This document shows positions 24,544 to 33,097 of a stretch of DNA of 64,000 nucleotides, piece after piece (the first letter of the stretch is position 1; each line of letters begins with the position of its first letter). The notes under the pieces were generated by a model, which was not told the origin of the DNA, did not search any database, and saw only the letters and a list, made by a program, of their open reading frames with translations. The stretch comes from JARYGU01 sp033795365 (GTDB lineage Bacteria; Pseudomonadota; Alphaproteobacteria; Rhizobiales; Rhizobiaceae). A program made the position numbers and the translations under genes. The stretch spans positions 124,001-188,000 of the forward strand of contig JARYGU010000003.1 of assembly GCA_033795365.1 (NCBI GenBank). The letters run 5' to 3'.

Positions 24544-25731
24544 TCATTCGAAGACGATCGCGGGTGCAGCATGACCTTTGATGGACCGAGCCGCCTTCAG
24601 CTCCTCCCAGACGCGCGTCGCGATCTCGCGATAGATCTTCGCGGCGGCGCCGTCGGGGTTCGACACCACGACGGGCGTGCCTTCGTCGGAGGTCTCGCGG
24701 ATATCCATCGTCAGCGGAACCTCGCCCAGGAACGGCACGCCGATGCGCTCGGCCTCCTTGCGCGCGCCGCCATGGCCGAAGATGTCGTAGCGGTTGCCGG
24801 TGTCGGGCGCGATGAAATAGCTCATGTTCTCGACGATACCGAGAACCGGCACCTCGACCTTGCTGAACATGTTGAGGCCCTTGCGCGCATCGATCAGAGC
24901 GAGGTCCTGCGGGGTCGAGACGATGACAGCACCGGCGAGCGGCACCTGCTGCGCCATGGTCAGCTGCGCATCGCCGGTGCCGGGCGGCATGTCGACGACC
25001 AGCACGTCGAGATCGCCCCAGGCGACCTCCCGCAGCATCTGCATCAGCGCGGACTGGATCATCGGCCCGCGCCAGATCATCGCCACCTCCTCGTCGACGA
25101 GGAAGCCCATCGACATGACCTTGATGCCGTAATTTTCCATGGGCCGGATGATGCGTCCGTCGATCTGCTGGGGGCGCCCGGAAATCTTGAGCAGGCGCGG
25201 CATGGAGGGGCCGTATATGTCGGCGTCGAGGATGCCGACGCGAAGCCCGTTCGCCTTCAGCCCCAGCGCCAGATTGACGGCCGTCGTCGACTTTCCGACA
25301 CCGCCCTTGCCGGATGCCACAGCGATGATCGCCTCGACGCCGGGGACGCCGGATTTCGCGCGCTGCTGGCCTTGCGGCGCATGGGGCGGCGCATGGGAAT
25401 GTGTAGCGCCGGGCGGAGCGGAAGCCGGCTTCAGCGGGGGCGCAGCCGGGGCGCGCGCCGCGGCAGGACCGCCCGCGGCCTTCTTGTCCGCGGTCAACGC
25501 CACCATGGCCGCGCGGATGCCCGGTATTTCCTTCACGACGCGCTCGGCCGCGGCCCGCATCGGATCGAGCTCCTTTGCCCGCTCCGCCGGAACCGTGATC
25601 GAGAAATAGGCCTTGCCGTCCGAAATGAAAACGTCGGAAACCAGACCGAGGTCGACGATGTTGCCTTCCATGTCCGGACCGCGGACAGTTCTGAGCTTGT
25701 CCAGCACCTGGTCTTTCGTCACGTCCGGCAT
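24544..25731 (-). CDS. apbC: Mrp/NBP35-type iron-sulfur carrier ATPase
   Basis: ApbC/Mrp P-loop ATPase that carries Fe-S clusters to apoproteins, 395 residues. An N-terminal MIP18/DUF59 domain (about 1-82, LRTVRGPDMEGNIVDLGLV), a Pro/Ala/His-rich linker (83-120) and the ATPase follow, with GKGGVGKSTTA (141-151), DADIYGPSMP and VVDMPPGTGD. The CxxC found in many Mrp proteins near the C-terminus is not seen; ENMSYF stands where others have ENMSxFxCPxC. The start at 25731 is set by GGTGGAG and the DUF59 boundary. Confidence 0.93.
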   Translation of the reverse strand: MPDVTKDQVLDKLRTVRGPDMEGNIVDLGLVSDVFISDGKAYFSITVPAERAKELDPMRAAAERVVKEIPGIRAAMVALTADKKAAGGPAAARAPAAPPLKPASAPPGATHSHAPPHAPQGQQRAKSGVPGVEAIIAVASGKGGVGKSTTAVNLALGLKANGLRVGILDADIYGPSMPRLLKISGRPQQIDGRIIRPMENYGIKVMSMGFLVDEEVAMIWRGPMIQSALMQMLREVAWGDLDVLVVDMPPGTGDAQLTMAQQVPLAGAVIVSTPQDLALIDARKGLNMFSKVEVPVLGIVENMSYFIAPDTGNRYDIFGHGGARKEAERIGVPFLGEVPLTMDIRETSDEGTPVVVSNPDGAAAKIYREIATRVWEELKAARSIKGHAAPAIVFE

Positions 25732-25885
25732 GTCTCCACCTCGCCACAACCCAAAAACATTCAAACCCTGAATCCTAAATAGGGCATCGCCCGCAAAATC
25801 GAAAACAATTTCCCGAAGCAAATGCAGCTTCGGCGGGCCGAAATTTGCAACCGGAAGCAAAAACCGGAGCTTTTCGGCAGGAAAC

Positions 25886-25902
25886 CCGCCGAAAAACGGC
25901 GG
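25886..25902 (-). terminator. Possible terminator after the first LuxR gene
   Basis: CCGCCG-TTTTT-CGGCGG on the minus strand, 40 bases after the stop codon at 25942, followed only by GTTTCC, so the T-run is weak. It could separate this gene from apbC. Confidence 0.35.
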
Positions 25903-25941
25903 CCACTCGAGTTCCATGCCATTTTTTTGATGAGTCCGGCT

Positions 25942-26685
25942 TCAGACGATCAGGCCGCGACGAAGGGCCTTGACCACCGCCTGGGTGCGGTTGACGGCCT
26001 CGAGCTTGCGGGTCACCTGATTGAGATAGTGGTTGACCGTGTGCTCGGACAGGCCGAGGATTTCCGCGATCTCCAGGCTCGTCTTGCCCGCAGCCGTCCA
26101 GCTCAGGCATTGGACTTCCCGTTCGGTCAGCACCACCTGTCCCGATTTCCATGCCGCGCCTATTTCCGCCAGTCGGTTGAAGACATGGATGGAAATCATC
26201 TGCAGGACCATGCGGTCGGCGAAGCTGACCCCAGAGGTTTCGCCGCTCCAGACAACCGCACCGCGATTTCCGAGTGCGTCGTGAACGGGAAAATAATGGT
26301 CGACGAGCATCCCGTGCTTGCGCATGATCTCGGCAAGCTCGCCGAGATCGCCGCCATGCGAGGATTCGGCGATCCAATCCTGCATCTCATAGGCAAAGGG
26401 AACGGTCGTCAGGCGCAGCTTGCGGATGCTCGCGCTGTGGCGAGCCATGCGCAGGGCATCGTATTTCGTGAAGAATTCCTGCGGCCAGTTGCTGATGATC
26501 GAATGGGCGGAGAGCTTCTCCGCCTCGAAACCCGGCAAGGTGAAGACGACGAAATAGCGCAGGCCGTATTCTTCGCACTTTCGCCGCATGTAACGCACGA
26601 TATCGAACTGCGTTTCCAGCCGCGCGATCTCGCTGCCGACATCATGCAGTTCGTTTTCACTCCTGCTTGTTTCGTCAGTCGTCAT
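25942..26685 (-). CDS. LuxR family regulator with autoinducer-binding-type domain (first of a pair)
   Basis: 247 residues. The N-terminal part (about 25-165) looks like the autoinducer-binding fold, with aromatic positions such as NWPQEFF and YDALRMARHS. A LuxR/GerE helix-turn-helix occupies about 180-243: LTEREVQCLSWTAAGKTSLEIAEILGLSEHTVNHYLNQVTRKLEAVNRTQAV. The ligand is unknown and no luxI is in the window. It is a paralogue of the next gene upstream, 84 bases away. The start at 26685 follows GGGGCACA; an in-frame start at 26718 is less good. Confidence 0.88.
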   Translation of the reverse strand: MTTDETSRSENELHDVGSEIARLETQFDIVRYMRRKCEEYGLRYFVVFTLPGFEAEKLSAHSIISNWPQEFFTKYDALRMARHSASIRKLRLTTVPFAYEMQDWIAESSHGGDLGELAEIMRKHGMLVDHYFPVHDALGNRGAVVWSGETSGVSFADRMVLQMISIHVFNRLAEIGAAWKSGQVVLTEREVQCLSWTAAGKTSLEIAEILGLSEHTVNHYLNQVTRKLEAVNRTQAVVKALRRGLIV

Positions 26686-26769
26686 TGTGCCCCATTCATC
26701 CGCAAACCGCCGGCGCAACCGGCAGCGAAGCCTGCGCGCATTTCCAATGTCATCATGCGACTGTCTGCA

Positions 26770-27504
26770 TCAGGTCAGCAATCCGGCGCGCACTGCCTTG
26801 GCAACCGCCTGAACCCGGTTGACGGCATCGAGCTTGCGGGTCGCCCGATTGAGATAGTGATTGACCGTATATTCGGAAAGCCCCAGGATTTCCGACATTT
26901 CGATACTCGTCTTGCCTGCGGACGCCCATGAGAGGCACTCGATCTCGCGCTGCGAGAGGGAAACCGCGCGCCGTTGGTCCGACCTGAAATCCAGAACCTT
27001 GCCGAAAGTCAGATTGGCAATCGCGTTCAGCTCGGTCATTTCCCGCGGTGAAAGCAGCTCCCGTTCTCCGCCAAAGGCGAGCGCGCCACGTTGACCGCTG
27101 GAGGTGTGGGCAGGGAAAAACGCGCTGCGCCACAAGCCGTACCGGCCGAACAGGTCGAGAGCCAGACTGCCTCTCGGATCAGTCCCCTTGCCGCTGCTGC
27201 GCAGGTCGTAGGTGAACGGATTGGTGCTGTGGCGCAACTTCCCCATGACCGGGCTCGAATGGATCATGCCGGCCTGGTCGTAACGGCGCAGCATGTCCTC
27301 CGGCCAGTTCGTCAGCAATATATTCGAGGCAAGCTCGGTCGATGTTTCCGACGGAACATTGAGGACGGCATAGACACTGAGACCATAGTGATCCGTGATC
27401 GCGGCCAGGATATCCGCAATTTCCGTCTCACAAGACGTATCCCACAGTTTTTTCACCCACCGTGAGGGGGCGTCCATCAAAGCTCCGCAGGTCCGCTCGA
27501 TCAT
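26770..27504 (-). CDS. LuxR family regulator with autoinducer-binding-type domain (second of a pair)
   Basis: 244 residues with the same plan as its downstream paralogue. The ligand-type domain covers about 20-165 (TNWPEDMLRRYDQAGMIHSSPVM), and the DNA-binding domain (about 178-240) reads LSQREIECLSWASAGKTSIEMSEILGLSEYTVNHYLNRATRKLDAVNRVQAV. The DNA-binding halves of the two proteins are very alike and the sensing halves differ, as in a heterodimer or a specialised duplicate. GAGGGAAAG precedes ATG 27504. The 274 bp upstream show no clear lux-box palindrome. Confidence 0.88.
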   Translation of the reverse strand: MIERTCGALMDAPSRWVKKLWDTSCETEIADILAAITDHYGLSVYAVLNVPSETSTELASNILLTNWPEDMLRRYDQAGMIHSSPVMGKLRHSTNPFTYDLRSSGKGTDPRGSLALDLFGRYGLWRSAFFPAHTSSGQRGALAFGGERELLSPREMTELNAIANLTFGKVLDFRSDQRRAVSLSQREIECLSWASAGKTSIEMSEILGLSEYTVNHYLNRATRKLDAVNRVQAVAKAVRAGLLT

Positions 27505-27778
27505 GTGAGTTCTTTCCCTCGGCAACGATCCAGCGCTTCCGCGAAGTGGACGCGGAACCGTCTTGAACCTGCCTCGGAAACCCCCGTATCCCAGTGCAGT
27601 TATAATTTTGCACGCGCCGCTCCGCAAAGCAGCGGTATGCAAAGCAATCGTTTATTAGAGAGATCGCTGGGTCGGAAGCTAATGGGCGTCCAAACCCACG
27701 TAAAGCGCGAATTTTGAGTTTACCGTAAAATACGCGTGTAAGACAACCTTCCCCACGAAACGGCACTTCCGGTTCGAC

Positions 27779-28582
27779 CTAACGTTGCGGCCCGAGACGG
27801 GCCCGCATATCCTCCATGATGGCGGCCGCCGTCCGCCCGACGAGCGGAGCCCATCCGGCCAACTGTTCCGGGGTCACACGATAGGCGGGTCCGGTCGTGG
27901 ATATGCCGCCGACAAGCGAGCGGTCGGCGGAAAAGACGGGGGCCGCCACGCAGCAGATGCCCGCCTCGTGCTCCTCCCGGTCGAACGCAAAGCCCCTGCT
28001 CCTGACCTCCTGCAGTTCCTCGACGAGCGTCCGCGCATCCGCAATCGTGCTGGGCGTGAAACGGTGAAAATCGATGCCGGAGACGATCTCCTTCAAGCGC
28101 TCGTCACTGAGGACGGAGAGCGCCGCCTTGCCGACGCCGGTGCAATAGGCCGGCGAGGCATTGCCGATCTGCGAGCTCATGCGCACGGCCTGCCGGCTCT
28201 CCACCTTATCGAGATAGATGATCTCCCTACCGCGCAGGATACCGAGATGCACGGTCTCTCCGGTATGCTCATGAAGAGCCCTCAGATGCGGCTCGGCGAC
28301 GGAACGGAACTGATTTCGCGCCCAGGAGTTCGAGGCGAACCGCAGGAGGCGCAGCCCCGGTTCGTAACGGTGATCGGGGCGCAGGTCGACAAGACCCTCT
28401 TCTACGAGGTGGGAGAGCTGGCGATGCAGCGTGCCGCGCGGCTGGCCGGAGGCTGCGAGAATATCAGTGAAGCGCAGCGGGCTTTCGGCAAGCGCGACCA
28501 GTTCCAGAACGGAGACGGCTTTTCCGAGGGTCCCCGTGTCCTGCCTGCCGGACGATCGCCTTTCCTTTTCCACCGGCATCAT
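27779..28582 (-). CDS. IclR family transcriptional regulator
   Basis: 267 residues. A winged helix (about 18-80, LGKAVSVLELVALAESPLRFTDILAASGQPRGTLHRQLSHL) is followed by the IclR effector domain (about 95-260), with SSQIGNASPAYCTGVGKAALS and GICCVAAPVF. It is divergent from the galactose catabolic operon across 93 bp containing TTCCA repeats, so it very likely represses that operon and responds to galactose or an intermediate. The effector is inferred from context. Confidence 0.92.
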   Translation of the reverse strand: MMPVEKERRSSGRQDTGTLGKAVSVLELVALAESPLRFTDILAASGQPRGTLHRQLSHLVEEGLVDLRPDHRYEPGLRLLRFASNSWARNQFRSVAEPHLRALHEHTGETVHLGILRGREIIYLDKVESRQAVRMSSQIGNASPAYCTGVGKAALSVLSDERLKEIVSGIDFHRFTPSTIADARTLVEELQEVRSRGFAFDREEHEAGICCVAAPVFSADRSLVGGISTTGPAYRVTPEQLAGWAPLVGRTAAAIMEDMRARLGPQR

Positions 28583-28604
28583 CCATCCTCCTTGGCGGCT
28601 CTGC

Positions 28605-28633
28605 TTGACACTCCGCCATCGTAAGGAGATTAT
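28605..28633 (+). promoter_or_regulatory. Promoter of the galactose operon
   Basis: TTGACA (28605-28610), 17 bases, GATTAT (28628-28633). The IclR-type repeats begin immediately after the -10 box, as expected for repression by blocking. Confidence 0.6.
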
Positions 28634-28667
28634 TCCAAATAATCAAATACAGTTCCACATAATGGAA
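28634..28667. promoter_or_regulatory. Putative IclR operator
   Basis: TTCCAAATAAT (28634-28644) and TTCCACATAAT (28653-28663) form a direct repeat 19 bases apart. The second is also half of the palindrome TTCCA-CATAA-TGGAA (28653-28667). It lies between the -10 box and the SDR start, next to the divergent iclR gene. Confidence 0.55.
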
Positions 28668-28675
28668 TTTCTCAC

Positions 28676-29476
28676 ATGGTGAATGCGACACCGAAGGATA
28701 TCGGCATTGCGGGAACGACCGCGCTTTTTCCCGATCTCGAGGGCCAGGGCGTCGTTATCACGGGGGGAGGCTCGGGCATCGGCGCAGCACTTGTCGAAGG
28801 GTTTGCCCGCCAGGGCGCGCGCGTCGCCTTCATCGACATCGCGGCGGAGGAAAGCCGCATCCTGGCCGAGCGCCTCGCAAGGGAAGTCGCCCACAAGCCG
28901 CACTATATCGAAGCCGATATCCGCGATATCGCGCATCTTCGGGCAGCCGTCGACGAGGCGGCGGAGGCTGCCGGCGGGCTCGGCGTGCTCGTCAACAATG
29001 CCGCGCGCGACGACCGCCACGAATTCGATGCGGTGACGCCGGAATACTGGGACGAGAACCAGGCGGTCAATCTGCGCCATCATTTCTTCGCCGCCCAGGC
29101 GGCTGCACGCCACATGCGCGCGCAGGGCGGCGGCGCGATCGTCAATTTCTCGTCGATATCCTTCATGCTGAACATGGGCGAGTTTCCGGCCTATGCCACG
29201 GCCAAGGCCGGCATCGTCGGCCTTACGAAATCGCTTGCCGGACGGCTGGGGCCGGAGAATATCCGCGTCAACGCCGTCCTGCCCGGAATGGTACTGACGG
29301 AACGCCAGCGGCGGCTTTGGGTCGATGATGCAACGGTGGCGGCGATGCTGAAGGGGCAATGCCTGAAGCGCGCACTGGAAGCGGTCGACATGGTGGGGCC
29401 CGCCCTTTTCCTGGCCTCCAACGCGTCGGCTGCGATCACCGCACAGACACTCATCGTCGACGGGGGAAAAATGTGA
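28676..29476 (+). CDS. SDR family oxidoreductase, probable galactose 1-dehydrogenase
   Basis: Classical short-chain dehydrogenase, 266 residues. The coenzyme loop ITGGGSGIGAAL is near residues 28-39, NNAAR near 107, catalytic Ser in VNFSSIS, and YATAK near 172-176. First gene of an operon with dgoK, dgoA and an SMP-30 lactonase; oxidation of D-galactose to galactonolactone is therefore the likely step. Other aldoses (L-arabinose, D-fucose) are possible. The ATG lies just beyond the palindrome TTCCACATAATGGAA and has only a weak TGGAA ribosome site. Confidence 0.88.
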   Translation: MVNATPKDIGIAGTTALFPDLEGQGVVITGGGSGIGAALVEGFARQGARVAFIDIAAEESRILAERLAREVAHKPHYIEADIRDIAHLRAAVDEAAEAAGGLGVLVNNAARDDRHEFDAVTPEYWDENQAVNLRHHFFAAQAAARHMRAQGGGAIVNFSSISFMLNMGEFPAYATAKAGIVGLTKSLAGRLGPENIRVNAVLPGMVLTERQRRLWVDDATVAAMLKGQCLKRALEAVDMVGPALFLASNASAAITAQTLIVDGGKM

Positions 29477-30390
29477 TGGAGACACCCGCCTATGCCGCGG
29501 TCGACTGGGGAACATCCAGCTTCCGCCTCTGGCTCGTCGACCGTAACGGCGAGGTGCTTGCCGAACGCCGCAGCAACGAGGGCATGACATCCGCAGCACC
29601 TGTCGGCTTCGGCAAGGTGCTCTCCTCCCATCTTGCCGCTGCCGGCGCGCCGGAGGGCCTGCCCGTCATCATCTGCGGCATGGCGGGCGCGCGCCAGGGC
29701 TGGATCGAGGCGGGTTATCTCGACACGCCTGCGGCGCTTTCCGCGATCCCCGCCGCTGCCGTGCGCGTGCCCGAAGGCCTTTCCGATATCCGGATCCTGC
29801 CGGGACTTGCCCAAAGGTCCGCCGCAGCACCGGATGTGATGCGAGGCGAGGAAACGCAGCTCCTCGGCGCGATGGACGCGCTCGGTGCGGGTGCGCATCT
29901 CGTCTGCATGCCGGGCACGCACAGCAAATGGGTCGGGGTGAAGGACGGCGAGGTGACCGGCTTCTCGACCTTCATGACCGGCGAGCTTTTCGACGCGATC
30001 TCCAAGCACACCATCCTTGCGCATTCGGTTGCAGACGGCCAAGCCGTGAACGGGAGCGGTGAGGCATTCCGAGCCGCCGTCGCAGCCGTCCGGGACAATC
30101 CGGCGCTGGCGACGAACCGGCTCTTCTCCGCGCGCGCAGGGCAGCTTCTTCATGGACTTTCCGCTTCCGACGGCAGGGCGCGGCTCTCCGGAACGCTGAT
30201 CGGGCTGGAAATCGCCGGCGCGCTGACCACATCCCCTGCAGACGCCGCGATCGCGCTGGTCGCTTCCGGGCCGCTCGGAACGCTTTACGAACATGCCTTT
30301 GGAGCCTTCGGCATGACGCCGGCAATCATCGACGCCGACCAGGCAGTGCGGACCGGACTTTCGGTCGCGGCGCGCTCGCTCTGGCTATAG
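29476..30390 (+). CDS. dgoK: 2-dehydro-3-deoxygalactonokinase
   Basis: Phosphorylates 2-keto-3-deoxygalactonate, the second-last step of the De Ley-Doudoroff galactose route. The 304-residue product has VDWGTSSFRLWLVDRNGEVL at the N-terminus, CGMAGARQGWIEAGYLDTPA, GEETQLLGA and CMPGTHSKWV, all typical of DgoK. Its ATG overlaps the SDR stop (ATGTGATG), so coupling is likely. Confidence 0.94.
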   Translation: METPAYAAVDWGTSSFRLWLVDRNGEVLAERRSNEGMTSAAPVGFGKVLSSHLAAAGAPEGLPVIICGMAGARQGWIEAGYLDTPAALSAIPAAAVRVPEGLSDIRILPGLAQRSAAAPDVMRGEETQLLGAMDALGAGAHLVCMPGTHSKWVGVKDGEVTGFSTFMTGELFDAISKHTILAHSVADGQAVNGSGEAFRAAVAAVRDNPALATNRLFSARAGQLLHGLSASDGRARLSGTLIGLEIAGALTTSPADAAIALVASGPLGTLYEHAFGAFGMTPAIIDADQAVRTGLSVAARSLWL

Positions 30391-30404
30391 AAGAGAGACA
30401 TCAG

Positions 30405-31043
30405 ATGACGCGCATTCCCTTTCCGCCGATGGCCTATCCGCTGATCGCCATCCTTCGCGGGCTGAAGCCTTCCGAAACGGAAGGCGTCGTCGGCGCATTG
30501 ATCGAAGCCGGGTTCACCTCCATCGAAATCCCGCTGAACTCTCCCGAGCCTTTCCGCTCGATCGAGATCGCCGCGAAGATGGCGCCGGACAACTGCCTCA
30601 TCGGCGCCGGGACGGTGCTGACCACGCAGGATGTGGAGCGGCTGGACGCCGCCGGCGGGCGGCTCGTGGTCAGCCCGAATGTCGAACCGGAAGTCATCGC
30701 GCTTGCCGCCGCCAAAGGCATGATCACCATGCCGGGCGTCTTCACCCCCACCGAGGCATTGGCTGCCGCGCGGGCGGGCGCGACGGGCCTCAAGTTCTTC
30801 CCGGCAAGCGTGCTCGGTCCCTCCGGCATCCAGGCGATCCGCGCCGTGCTGCCTTCCGACCTGGAGATCGCGGCGGTCGGCGGCGTGTCGGAAGCCAACT
30901 TCGCCGACTATGCGCGCATCGGCATCAGGAGCTTTGGGCTCGGCTCCAGCATCTACAAGCCGGGCATGAGCGCCGACGAGGTCGCCGCCCGCGCCCGCGT
31001 CACGATCGACGCCTATGACCAGGTTTACGGGAGTGCGAAATGA
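30405..31043 (+). CDS. dgoA: 2-dehydro-3-deoxy-6-phosphogalactonate aldolase
   Basis: Class I KDPG/KDPGal aldolase of 212 residues, giving pyruvate and glyceraldehyde 3-phosphate. The Schiff-base Lys is in TGLKFFPAS; Glu in IEIPLNSP and the phosphate loop AVGGVS are present. It overlaps the lactonase gene by four bases (ATGA). Confidence 0.94.
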   Translation: MTRIPFPPMAYPLIAILRGLKPSETEGVVGALIEAGFTSIEIPLNSPEPFRSIEIAAKMAPDNCLIGAGTVLTTQDVERLDAAGGRLVVSPNVEPEVIALAAAKGMITMPGVFTPTEALAAARAGATGLKFFPASVLGPSGIQAIRAVLPSDLEIAAVGGVSEANFADYARIGIRSFGLGSSIYKPGMSADEVAARARVTIDAYDQVYGSAK

Positions 31044-31924
31044 GCGAGATTGTTCCTTTCAACGGCAAGATCATCTGCGACGTCGCCGCGGAACTCGGCG
31101 AAGGGCCGACCTTCGATCCGGCGACGAGCACCGCCTGGTGGTTCGACATCAAAGGACGGAAACTGCACGAATGGCACATGCCGTCCGCAACGAAGCGGGA
31201 GCATGCCCTTCCCTTCCTCGGCAGCGTGCTTGCCGTGATCGATCCGCTTCGCCAGCTCATTGTCTCCGATCAGGGACTGTATGTCCGCGAAACGGAAAGC
31301 GGCAAGCTCAGCCTGCTGACGACGCTGGAGGACAATCCCGGCAACCGGTCGAACGACGGGCGTATGCACCCTTCCGGCGCGCTTTGGGCGAGCATGATGG
31401 GGCGTTCCGCCGAAAAGCATGCCGGCGCGATCTATCATGTCGCCCAAGGCCGCGTGACCAAACTCTTTTCCAATCTCACCATCCCGAACGGCATCTGCTT
31501 CTCGCCGGATGGCGCGACGGCCTATTTCACCGACACGGACATCAGCGATCTCATGCGGGTCGAGCTTGATCCCGGGACGGGGTTACCGTCCGGCGAGCCG
31601 GTTCTTCTCAGCCAGCAATCCAAAAATCCCGGCGGAATGGACGGATCGGTCTGCGATGCGGAGGGGCTGATCTGGAATGCCCGCTGGGGCGAAGGCGCGG
31701 TGGACGTCTACAAACCGGACGGAACGAAGGTCACGCGTTACCTGCTGCCGGCGGCGCAGACGAGTTGCCCCGCCTTCATCGGCCCCAAGGCCGACCGGCT
31801 TCTCGTCACCTCCGCCTGGCAGGACATGGACGCCGCAGCCCGTGAAGCCGACCCCCATGCGGGAAAGACCTTCGAACTCGGCATACGGGTAAACGGCCGT
31901 TTCGAACCGACATACAAGTTGTAG
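31040..31924 (+). CDS. SMP-30/gluconolactonase family sugar lactonase
   Basis: Six-bladed beta-propeller lactonase of 294 residues. Metal-binding positions are visible: Glu in LGEGPTFD, Asn in NRSNDGRMHPSGALWASM, and NPGGMDGSVCDAEGLIWNARWG with the catalytic Asp. It should hydrolyse the aldonolactone made by the SDR. Last gene of the operon. The dehydratase (galactonate to 2-keto-3-deoxygalactonate) is not in the window. Confidence 0.92.
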   Translation: MSEIVPFNGKIICDVAAELGEGPTFDPATSTAWWFDIKGRKLHEWHMPSATKREHALPFLGSVLAVIDPLRQLIVSDQGLYVRETESGKLSLLTTLEDNPGNRSNDGRMHPSGALWASMMGRSAEKHAGAIYHVAQGRVTKLFSNLTIPNGICFSPDGATAYFTDTDISDLMRVELDPGTGLPSGEPVLLSQQSKNPGGMDGSVCDAEGLIWNARWGEGAVDVYKPDGTKVTRYLLPAAQTSCPAFIGPKADRLLVTSAWQDMDAAAREADPHAGKTFELGIRVNGRFEPTYKL

Positions 31925-32081
31925 GCCACGAATTGCCTGCAATTGCGGCCGACCGCCTGGAAAAGTGGCAAATAGCGCGGAACCAAAGCCTGCCTGACGA
32001 GTTTTCGAGGTATCAGCCGGTGCGGACGGCACACCAATATCCGCCGCGCCATGATGCCAACGAATACGAAAGGTGGTTGAA

Positions 32082-32738
32082 ATGACCAAGAAACTCCTTA
32101 CTTCCGTTGCCGCTGGTGCACTCCTCCTTGGCGCGACGATTGCTCCGGCAGCATATGCACAGGATACCACGCAGCCGCAGACGAATCCGCCGATGGATAA
32201 CCCGGCAGCAACTCCGGCTCCCGGTGCGAACGATCCGGCAGCAGGCGGCACCCAGCCGATGGACAACTCGGCAGCCCAGGGAGCGGCTCCGACCGATGAC
32301 ACGGCCGCAAACAACGCCGGCAACAACGACTACCTGGCGGCCCAGTCTCCGGAACAGATCAGCGCCAACACCTATATCGGGCAGTCGGTCTACAACAGCG
32401 CCGATGAAAGCATCGGCAAGATCAACGACCTGATCATGGAGAAGGACGGCGGCATCACCGCAGCAGTCATCGGTGTCGGCGGCTTCCTCGGAATCGGCGA
32501 GAAATGGGTAGCCGTGCCGTTCAACAACATTTCGGTCACCCAGACCCCGGATACCGGCGAAGTGAAGCTGACCACCACCGAAACGGCGGAAAGCCTGCAG
32601 GCCGCTCCGGAGTTCAAGACGATGTCCCAGCAGGTAGCCGAGCGCAACTCGCAGTCCTCAGTGGATACGTCCACGACGTCATCGACGACCGATACGGGCA
32701 CGGGCGGTACCGGAACAGCTCCGGCAACGGCTGAGTAA
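32082..32738 (+). CDS. Exported PRC-barrel protein
   Basis: 218 residues. A signal peptide (about 1-26, ending AAYAQ) precedes a low-complexity Pro/Asn/Ala/Thr stretch (27-90) and a PRC-barrel domain (about 95-165, TYIGQSVYNSADESIGKINDLIMEKDGGITAAVIGVGGFLGIGEKWVAVPF). The tail is Ser/Thr/Gly-rich. Periplasmic or outer-membrane-associated PRC-barrel proteins are common in rhizobia, function unknown. ATG 32082 has AGGTGG 5 bases upstream; an in-frame GTG at 32073 overlaps that site. A strong terminator follows. Confidence 0.88.
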   Translation: MTKKLLTSVAAGALLLGATIAPAAYAQDTTQPQTNPPMDNPAATPAPGANDPAAGGTQPMDNSAAQGAAPTDDTAANNAGNNDYLAAQSPEQISANTYIGQSVYNSADESIGKINDLIMEKDGGITAAVIGVGGFLGIGEKWVAVPFNNISVTQTPDTGEVKLTTTETAESLQAAPEFKTMSQQVAERNSQSSVDTSTTSSTTDTGTGGTGTAPATAE

Positions 32739-32762
32739 ATCTCAGCAGCCTTCCCGCCGAGA

Positions 32763-32794
32763 CCGGCGGCATCTGCGGATGCCGCCGGTTTTTT
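32763..32794 (+). terminator. Rho-independent terminator of the PRC-barrel gene
   Basis: CCGGCGGCATC-TGCG-GATGCCGCCGG, a perfect 11-bp stem, followed by TTTTTT. It lies 25 bases after the stop codon. Confidence 0.92.
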
Positions 32795-32820
32795 CTTGGC
32801 CGGCCGATTGGTTTGGTACT

Positions 32821-32840
32821 ATAATATGGTACCATATTAT
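32821..32840. promoter_or_regulatory. Perfect 20-bp palindrome at hicAB (operator/promoter)
   Basis: ATAATATGGTACCATATTAT is fully self-complementary and ends two bases before the hicA ATG. TGGTACTATAAT just before it supplies a -10-like TATAAT. HicB antitoxins repress their own operon through such palindromes, so autoregulation is likely. Confidence 0.65.
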
Positions 32841-32841
32841 C

Positions 32842-33097
32842 ATGCATCGGAAACATCGGGCCACATTGGAGCAGATATCCGCGCGGCCCGTCAGCGGTAC
32901 GATCCAATGGAAGGACATCGAGGCGCTTTTCATCGCCCTGGGTGCTGAGATAAGCGAGCGGCAAGGGTCCCGGGTCGGCGTCTACCTTTTCGGCGAAGTG
33001 CGCGTCTTCCATCGGCCGCATTCCCTCGCCCGAAACCGACAAGGGCGCCGTCTCCAGCATCCGGAAGTGGCTGGAGAGCAAAGGAGTGAAGCCATGA
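32842..33097 (+). pseudogene. hicA: hicA toxin gene with a frameshift
   Basis: HicA mRNA interferases are about 80-residue dsRBD-like proteins. The frame starts normally (MHRKHRATLEQISARPVSGTIQWKDIEALFIALGAEISE..., then GSRVGVYLFGEVRVFHRPHS). It then leaves the family at about 33022-33026 (TTCCCTCGCCC). Shifting by one base restores SPETDKGAVSSIRKWLESKGVKP and a TGA overlapping the hicB ATG. One extra base therefore breaks hicA. As read, translation runs on in frame into hicB, a 197-codon fusion. The expected catalytic His is in FHRPH. Causes could be a real inactivating mutation, a sequencing error or a programmed slip. Confidence 0.75.

Noticed and set aside
25942..27504. The LuxR pair as visN-visR motility regulators
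   Set aside because: VisNR lie within flagellar gene clusters; no flagellar or chemotaxis gene is near, so only the family name is given.
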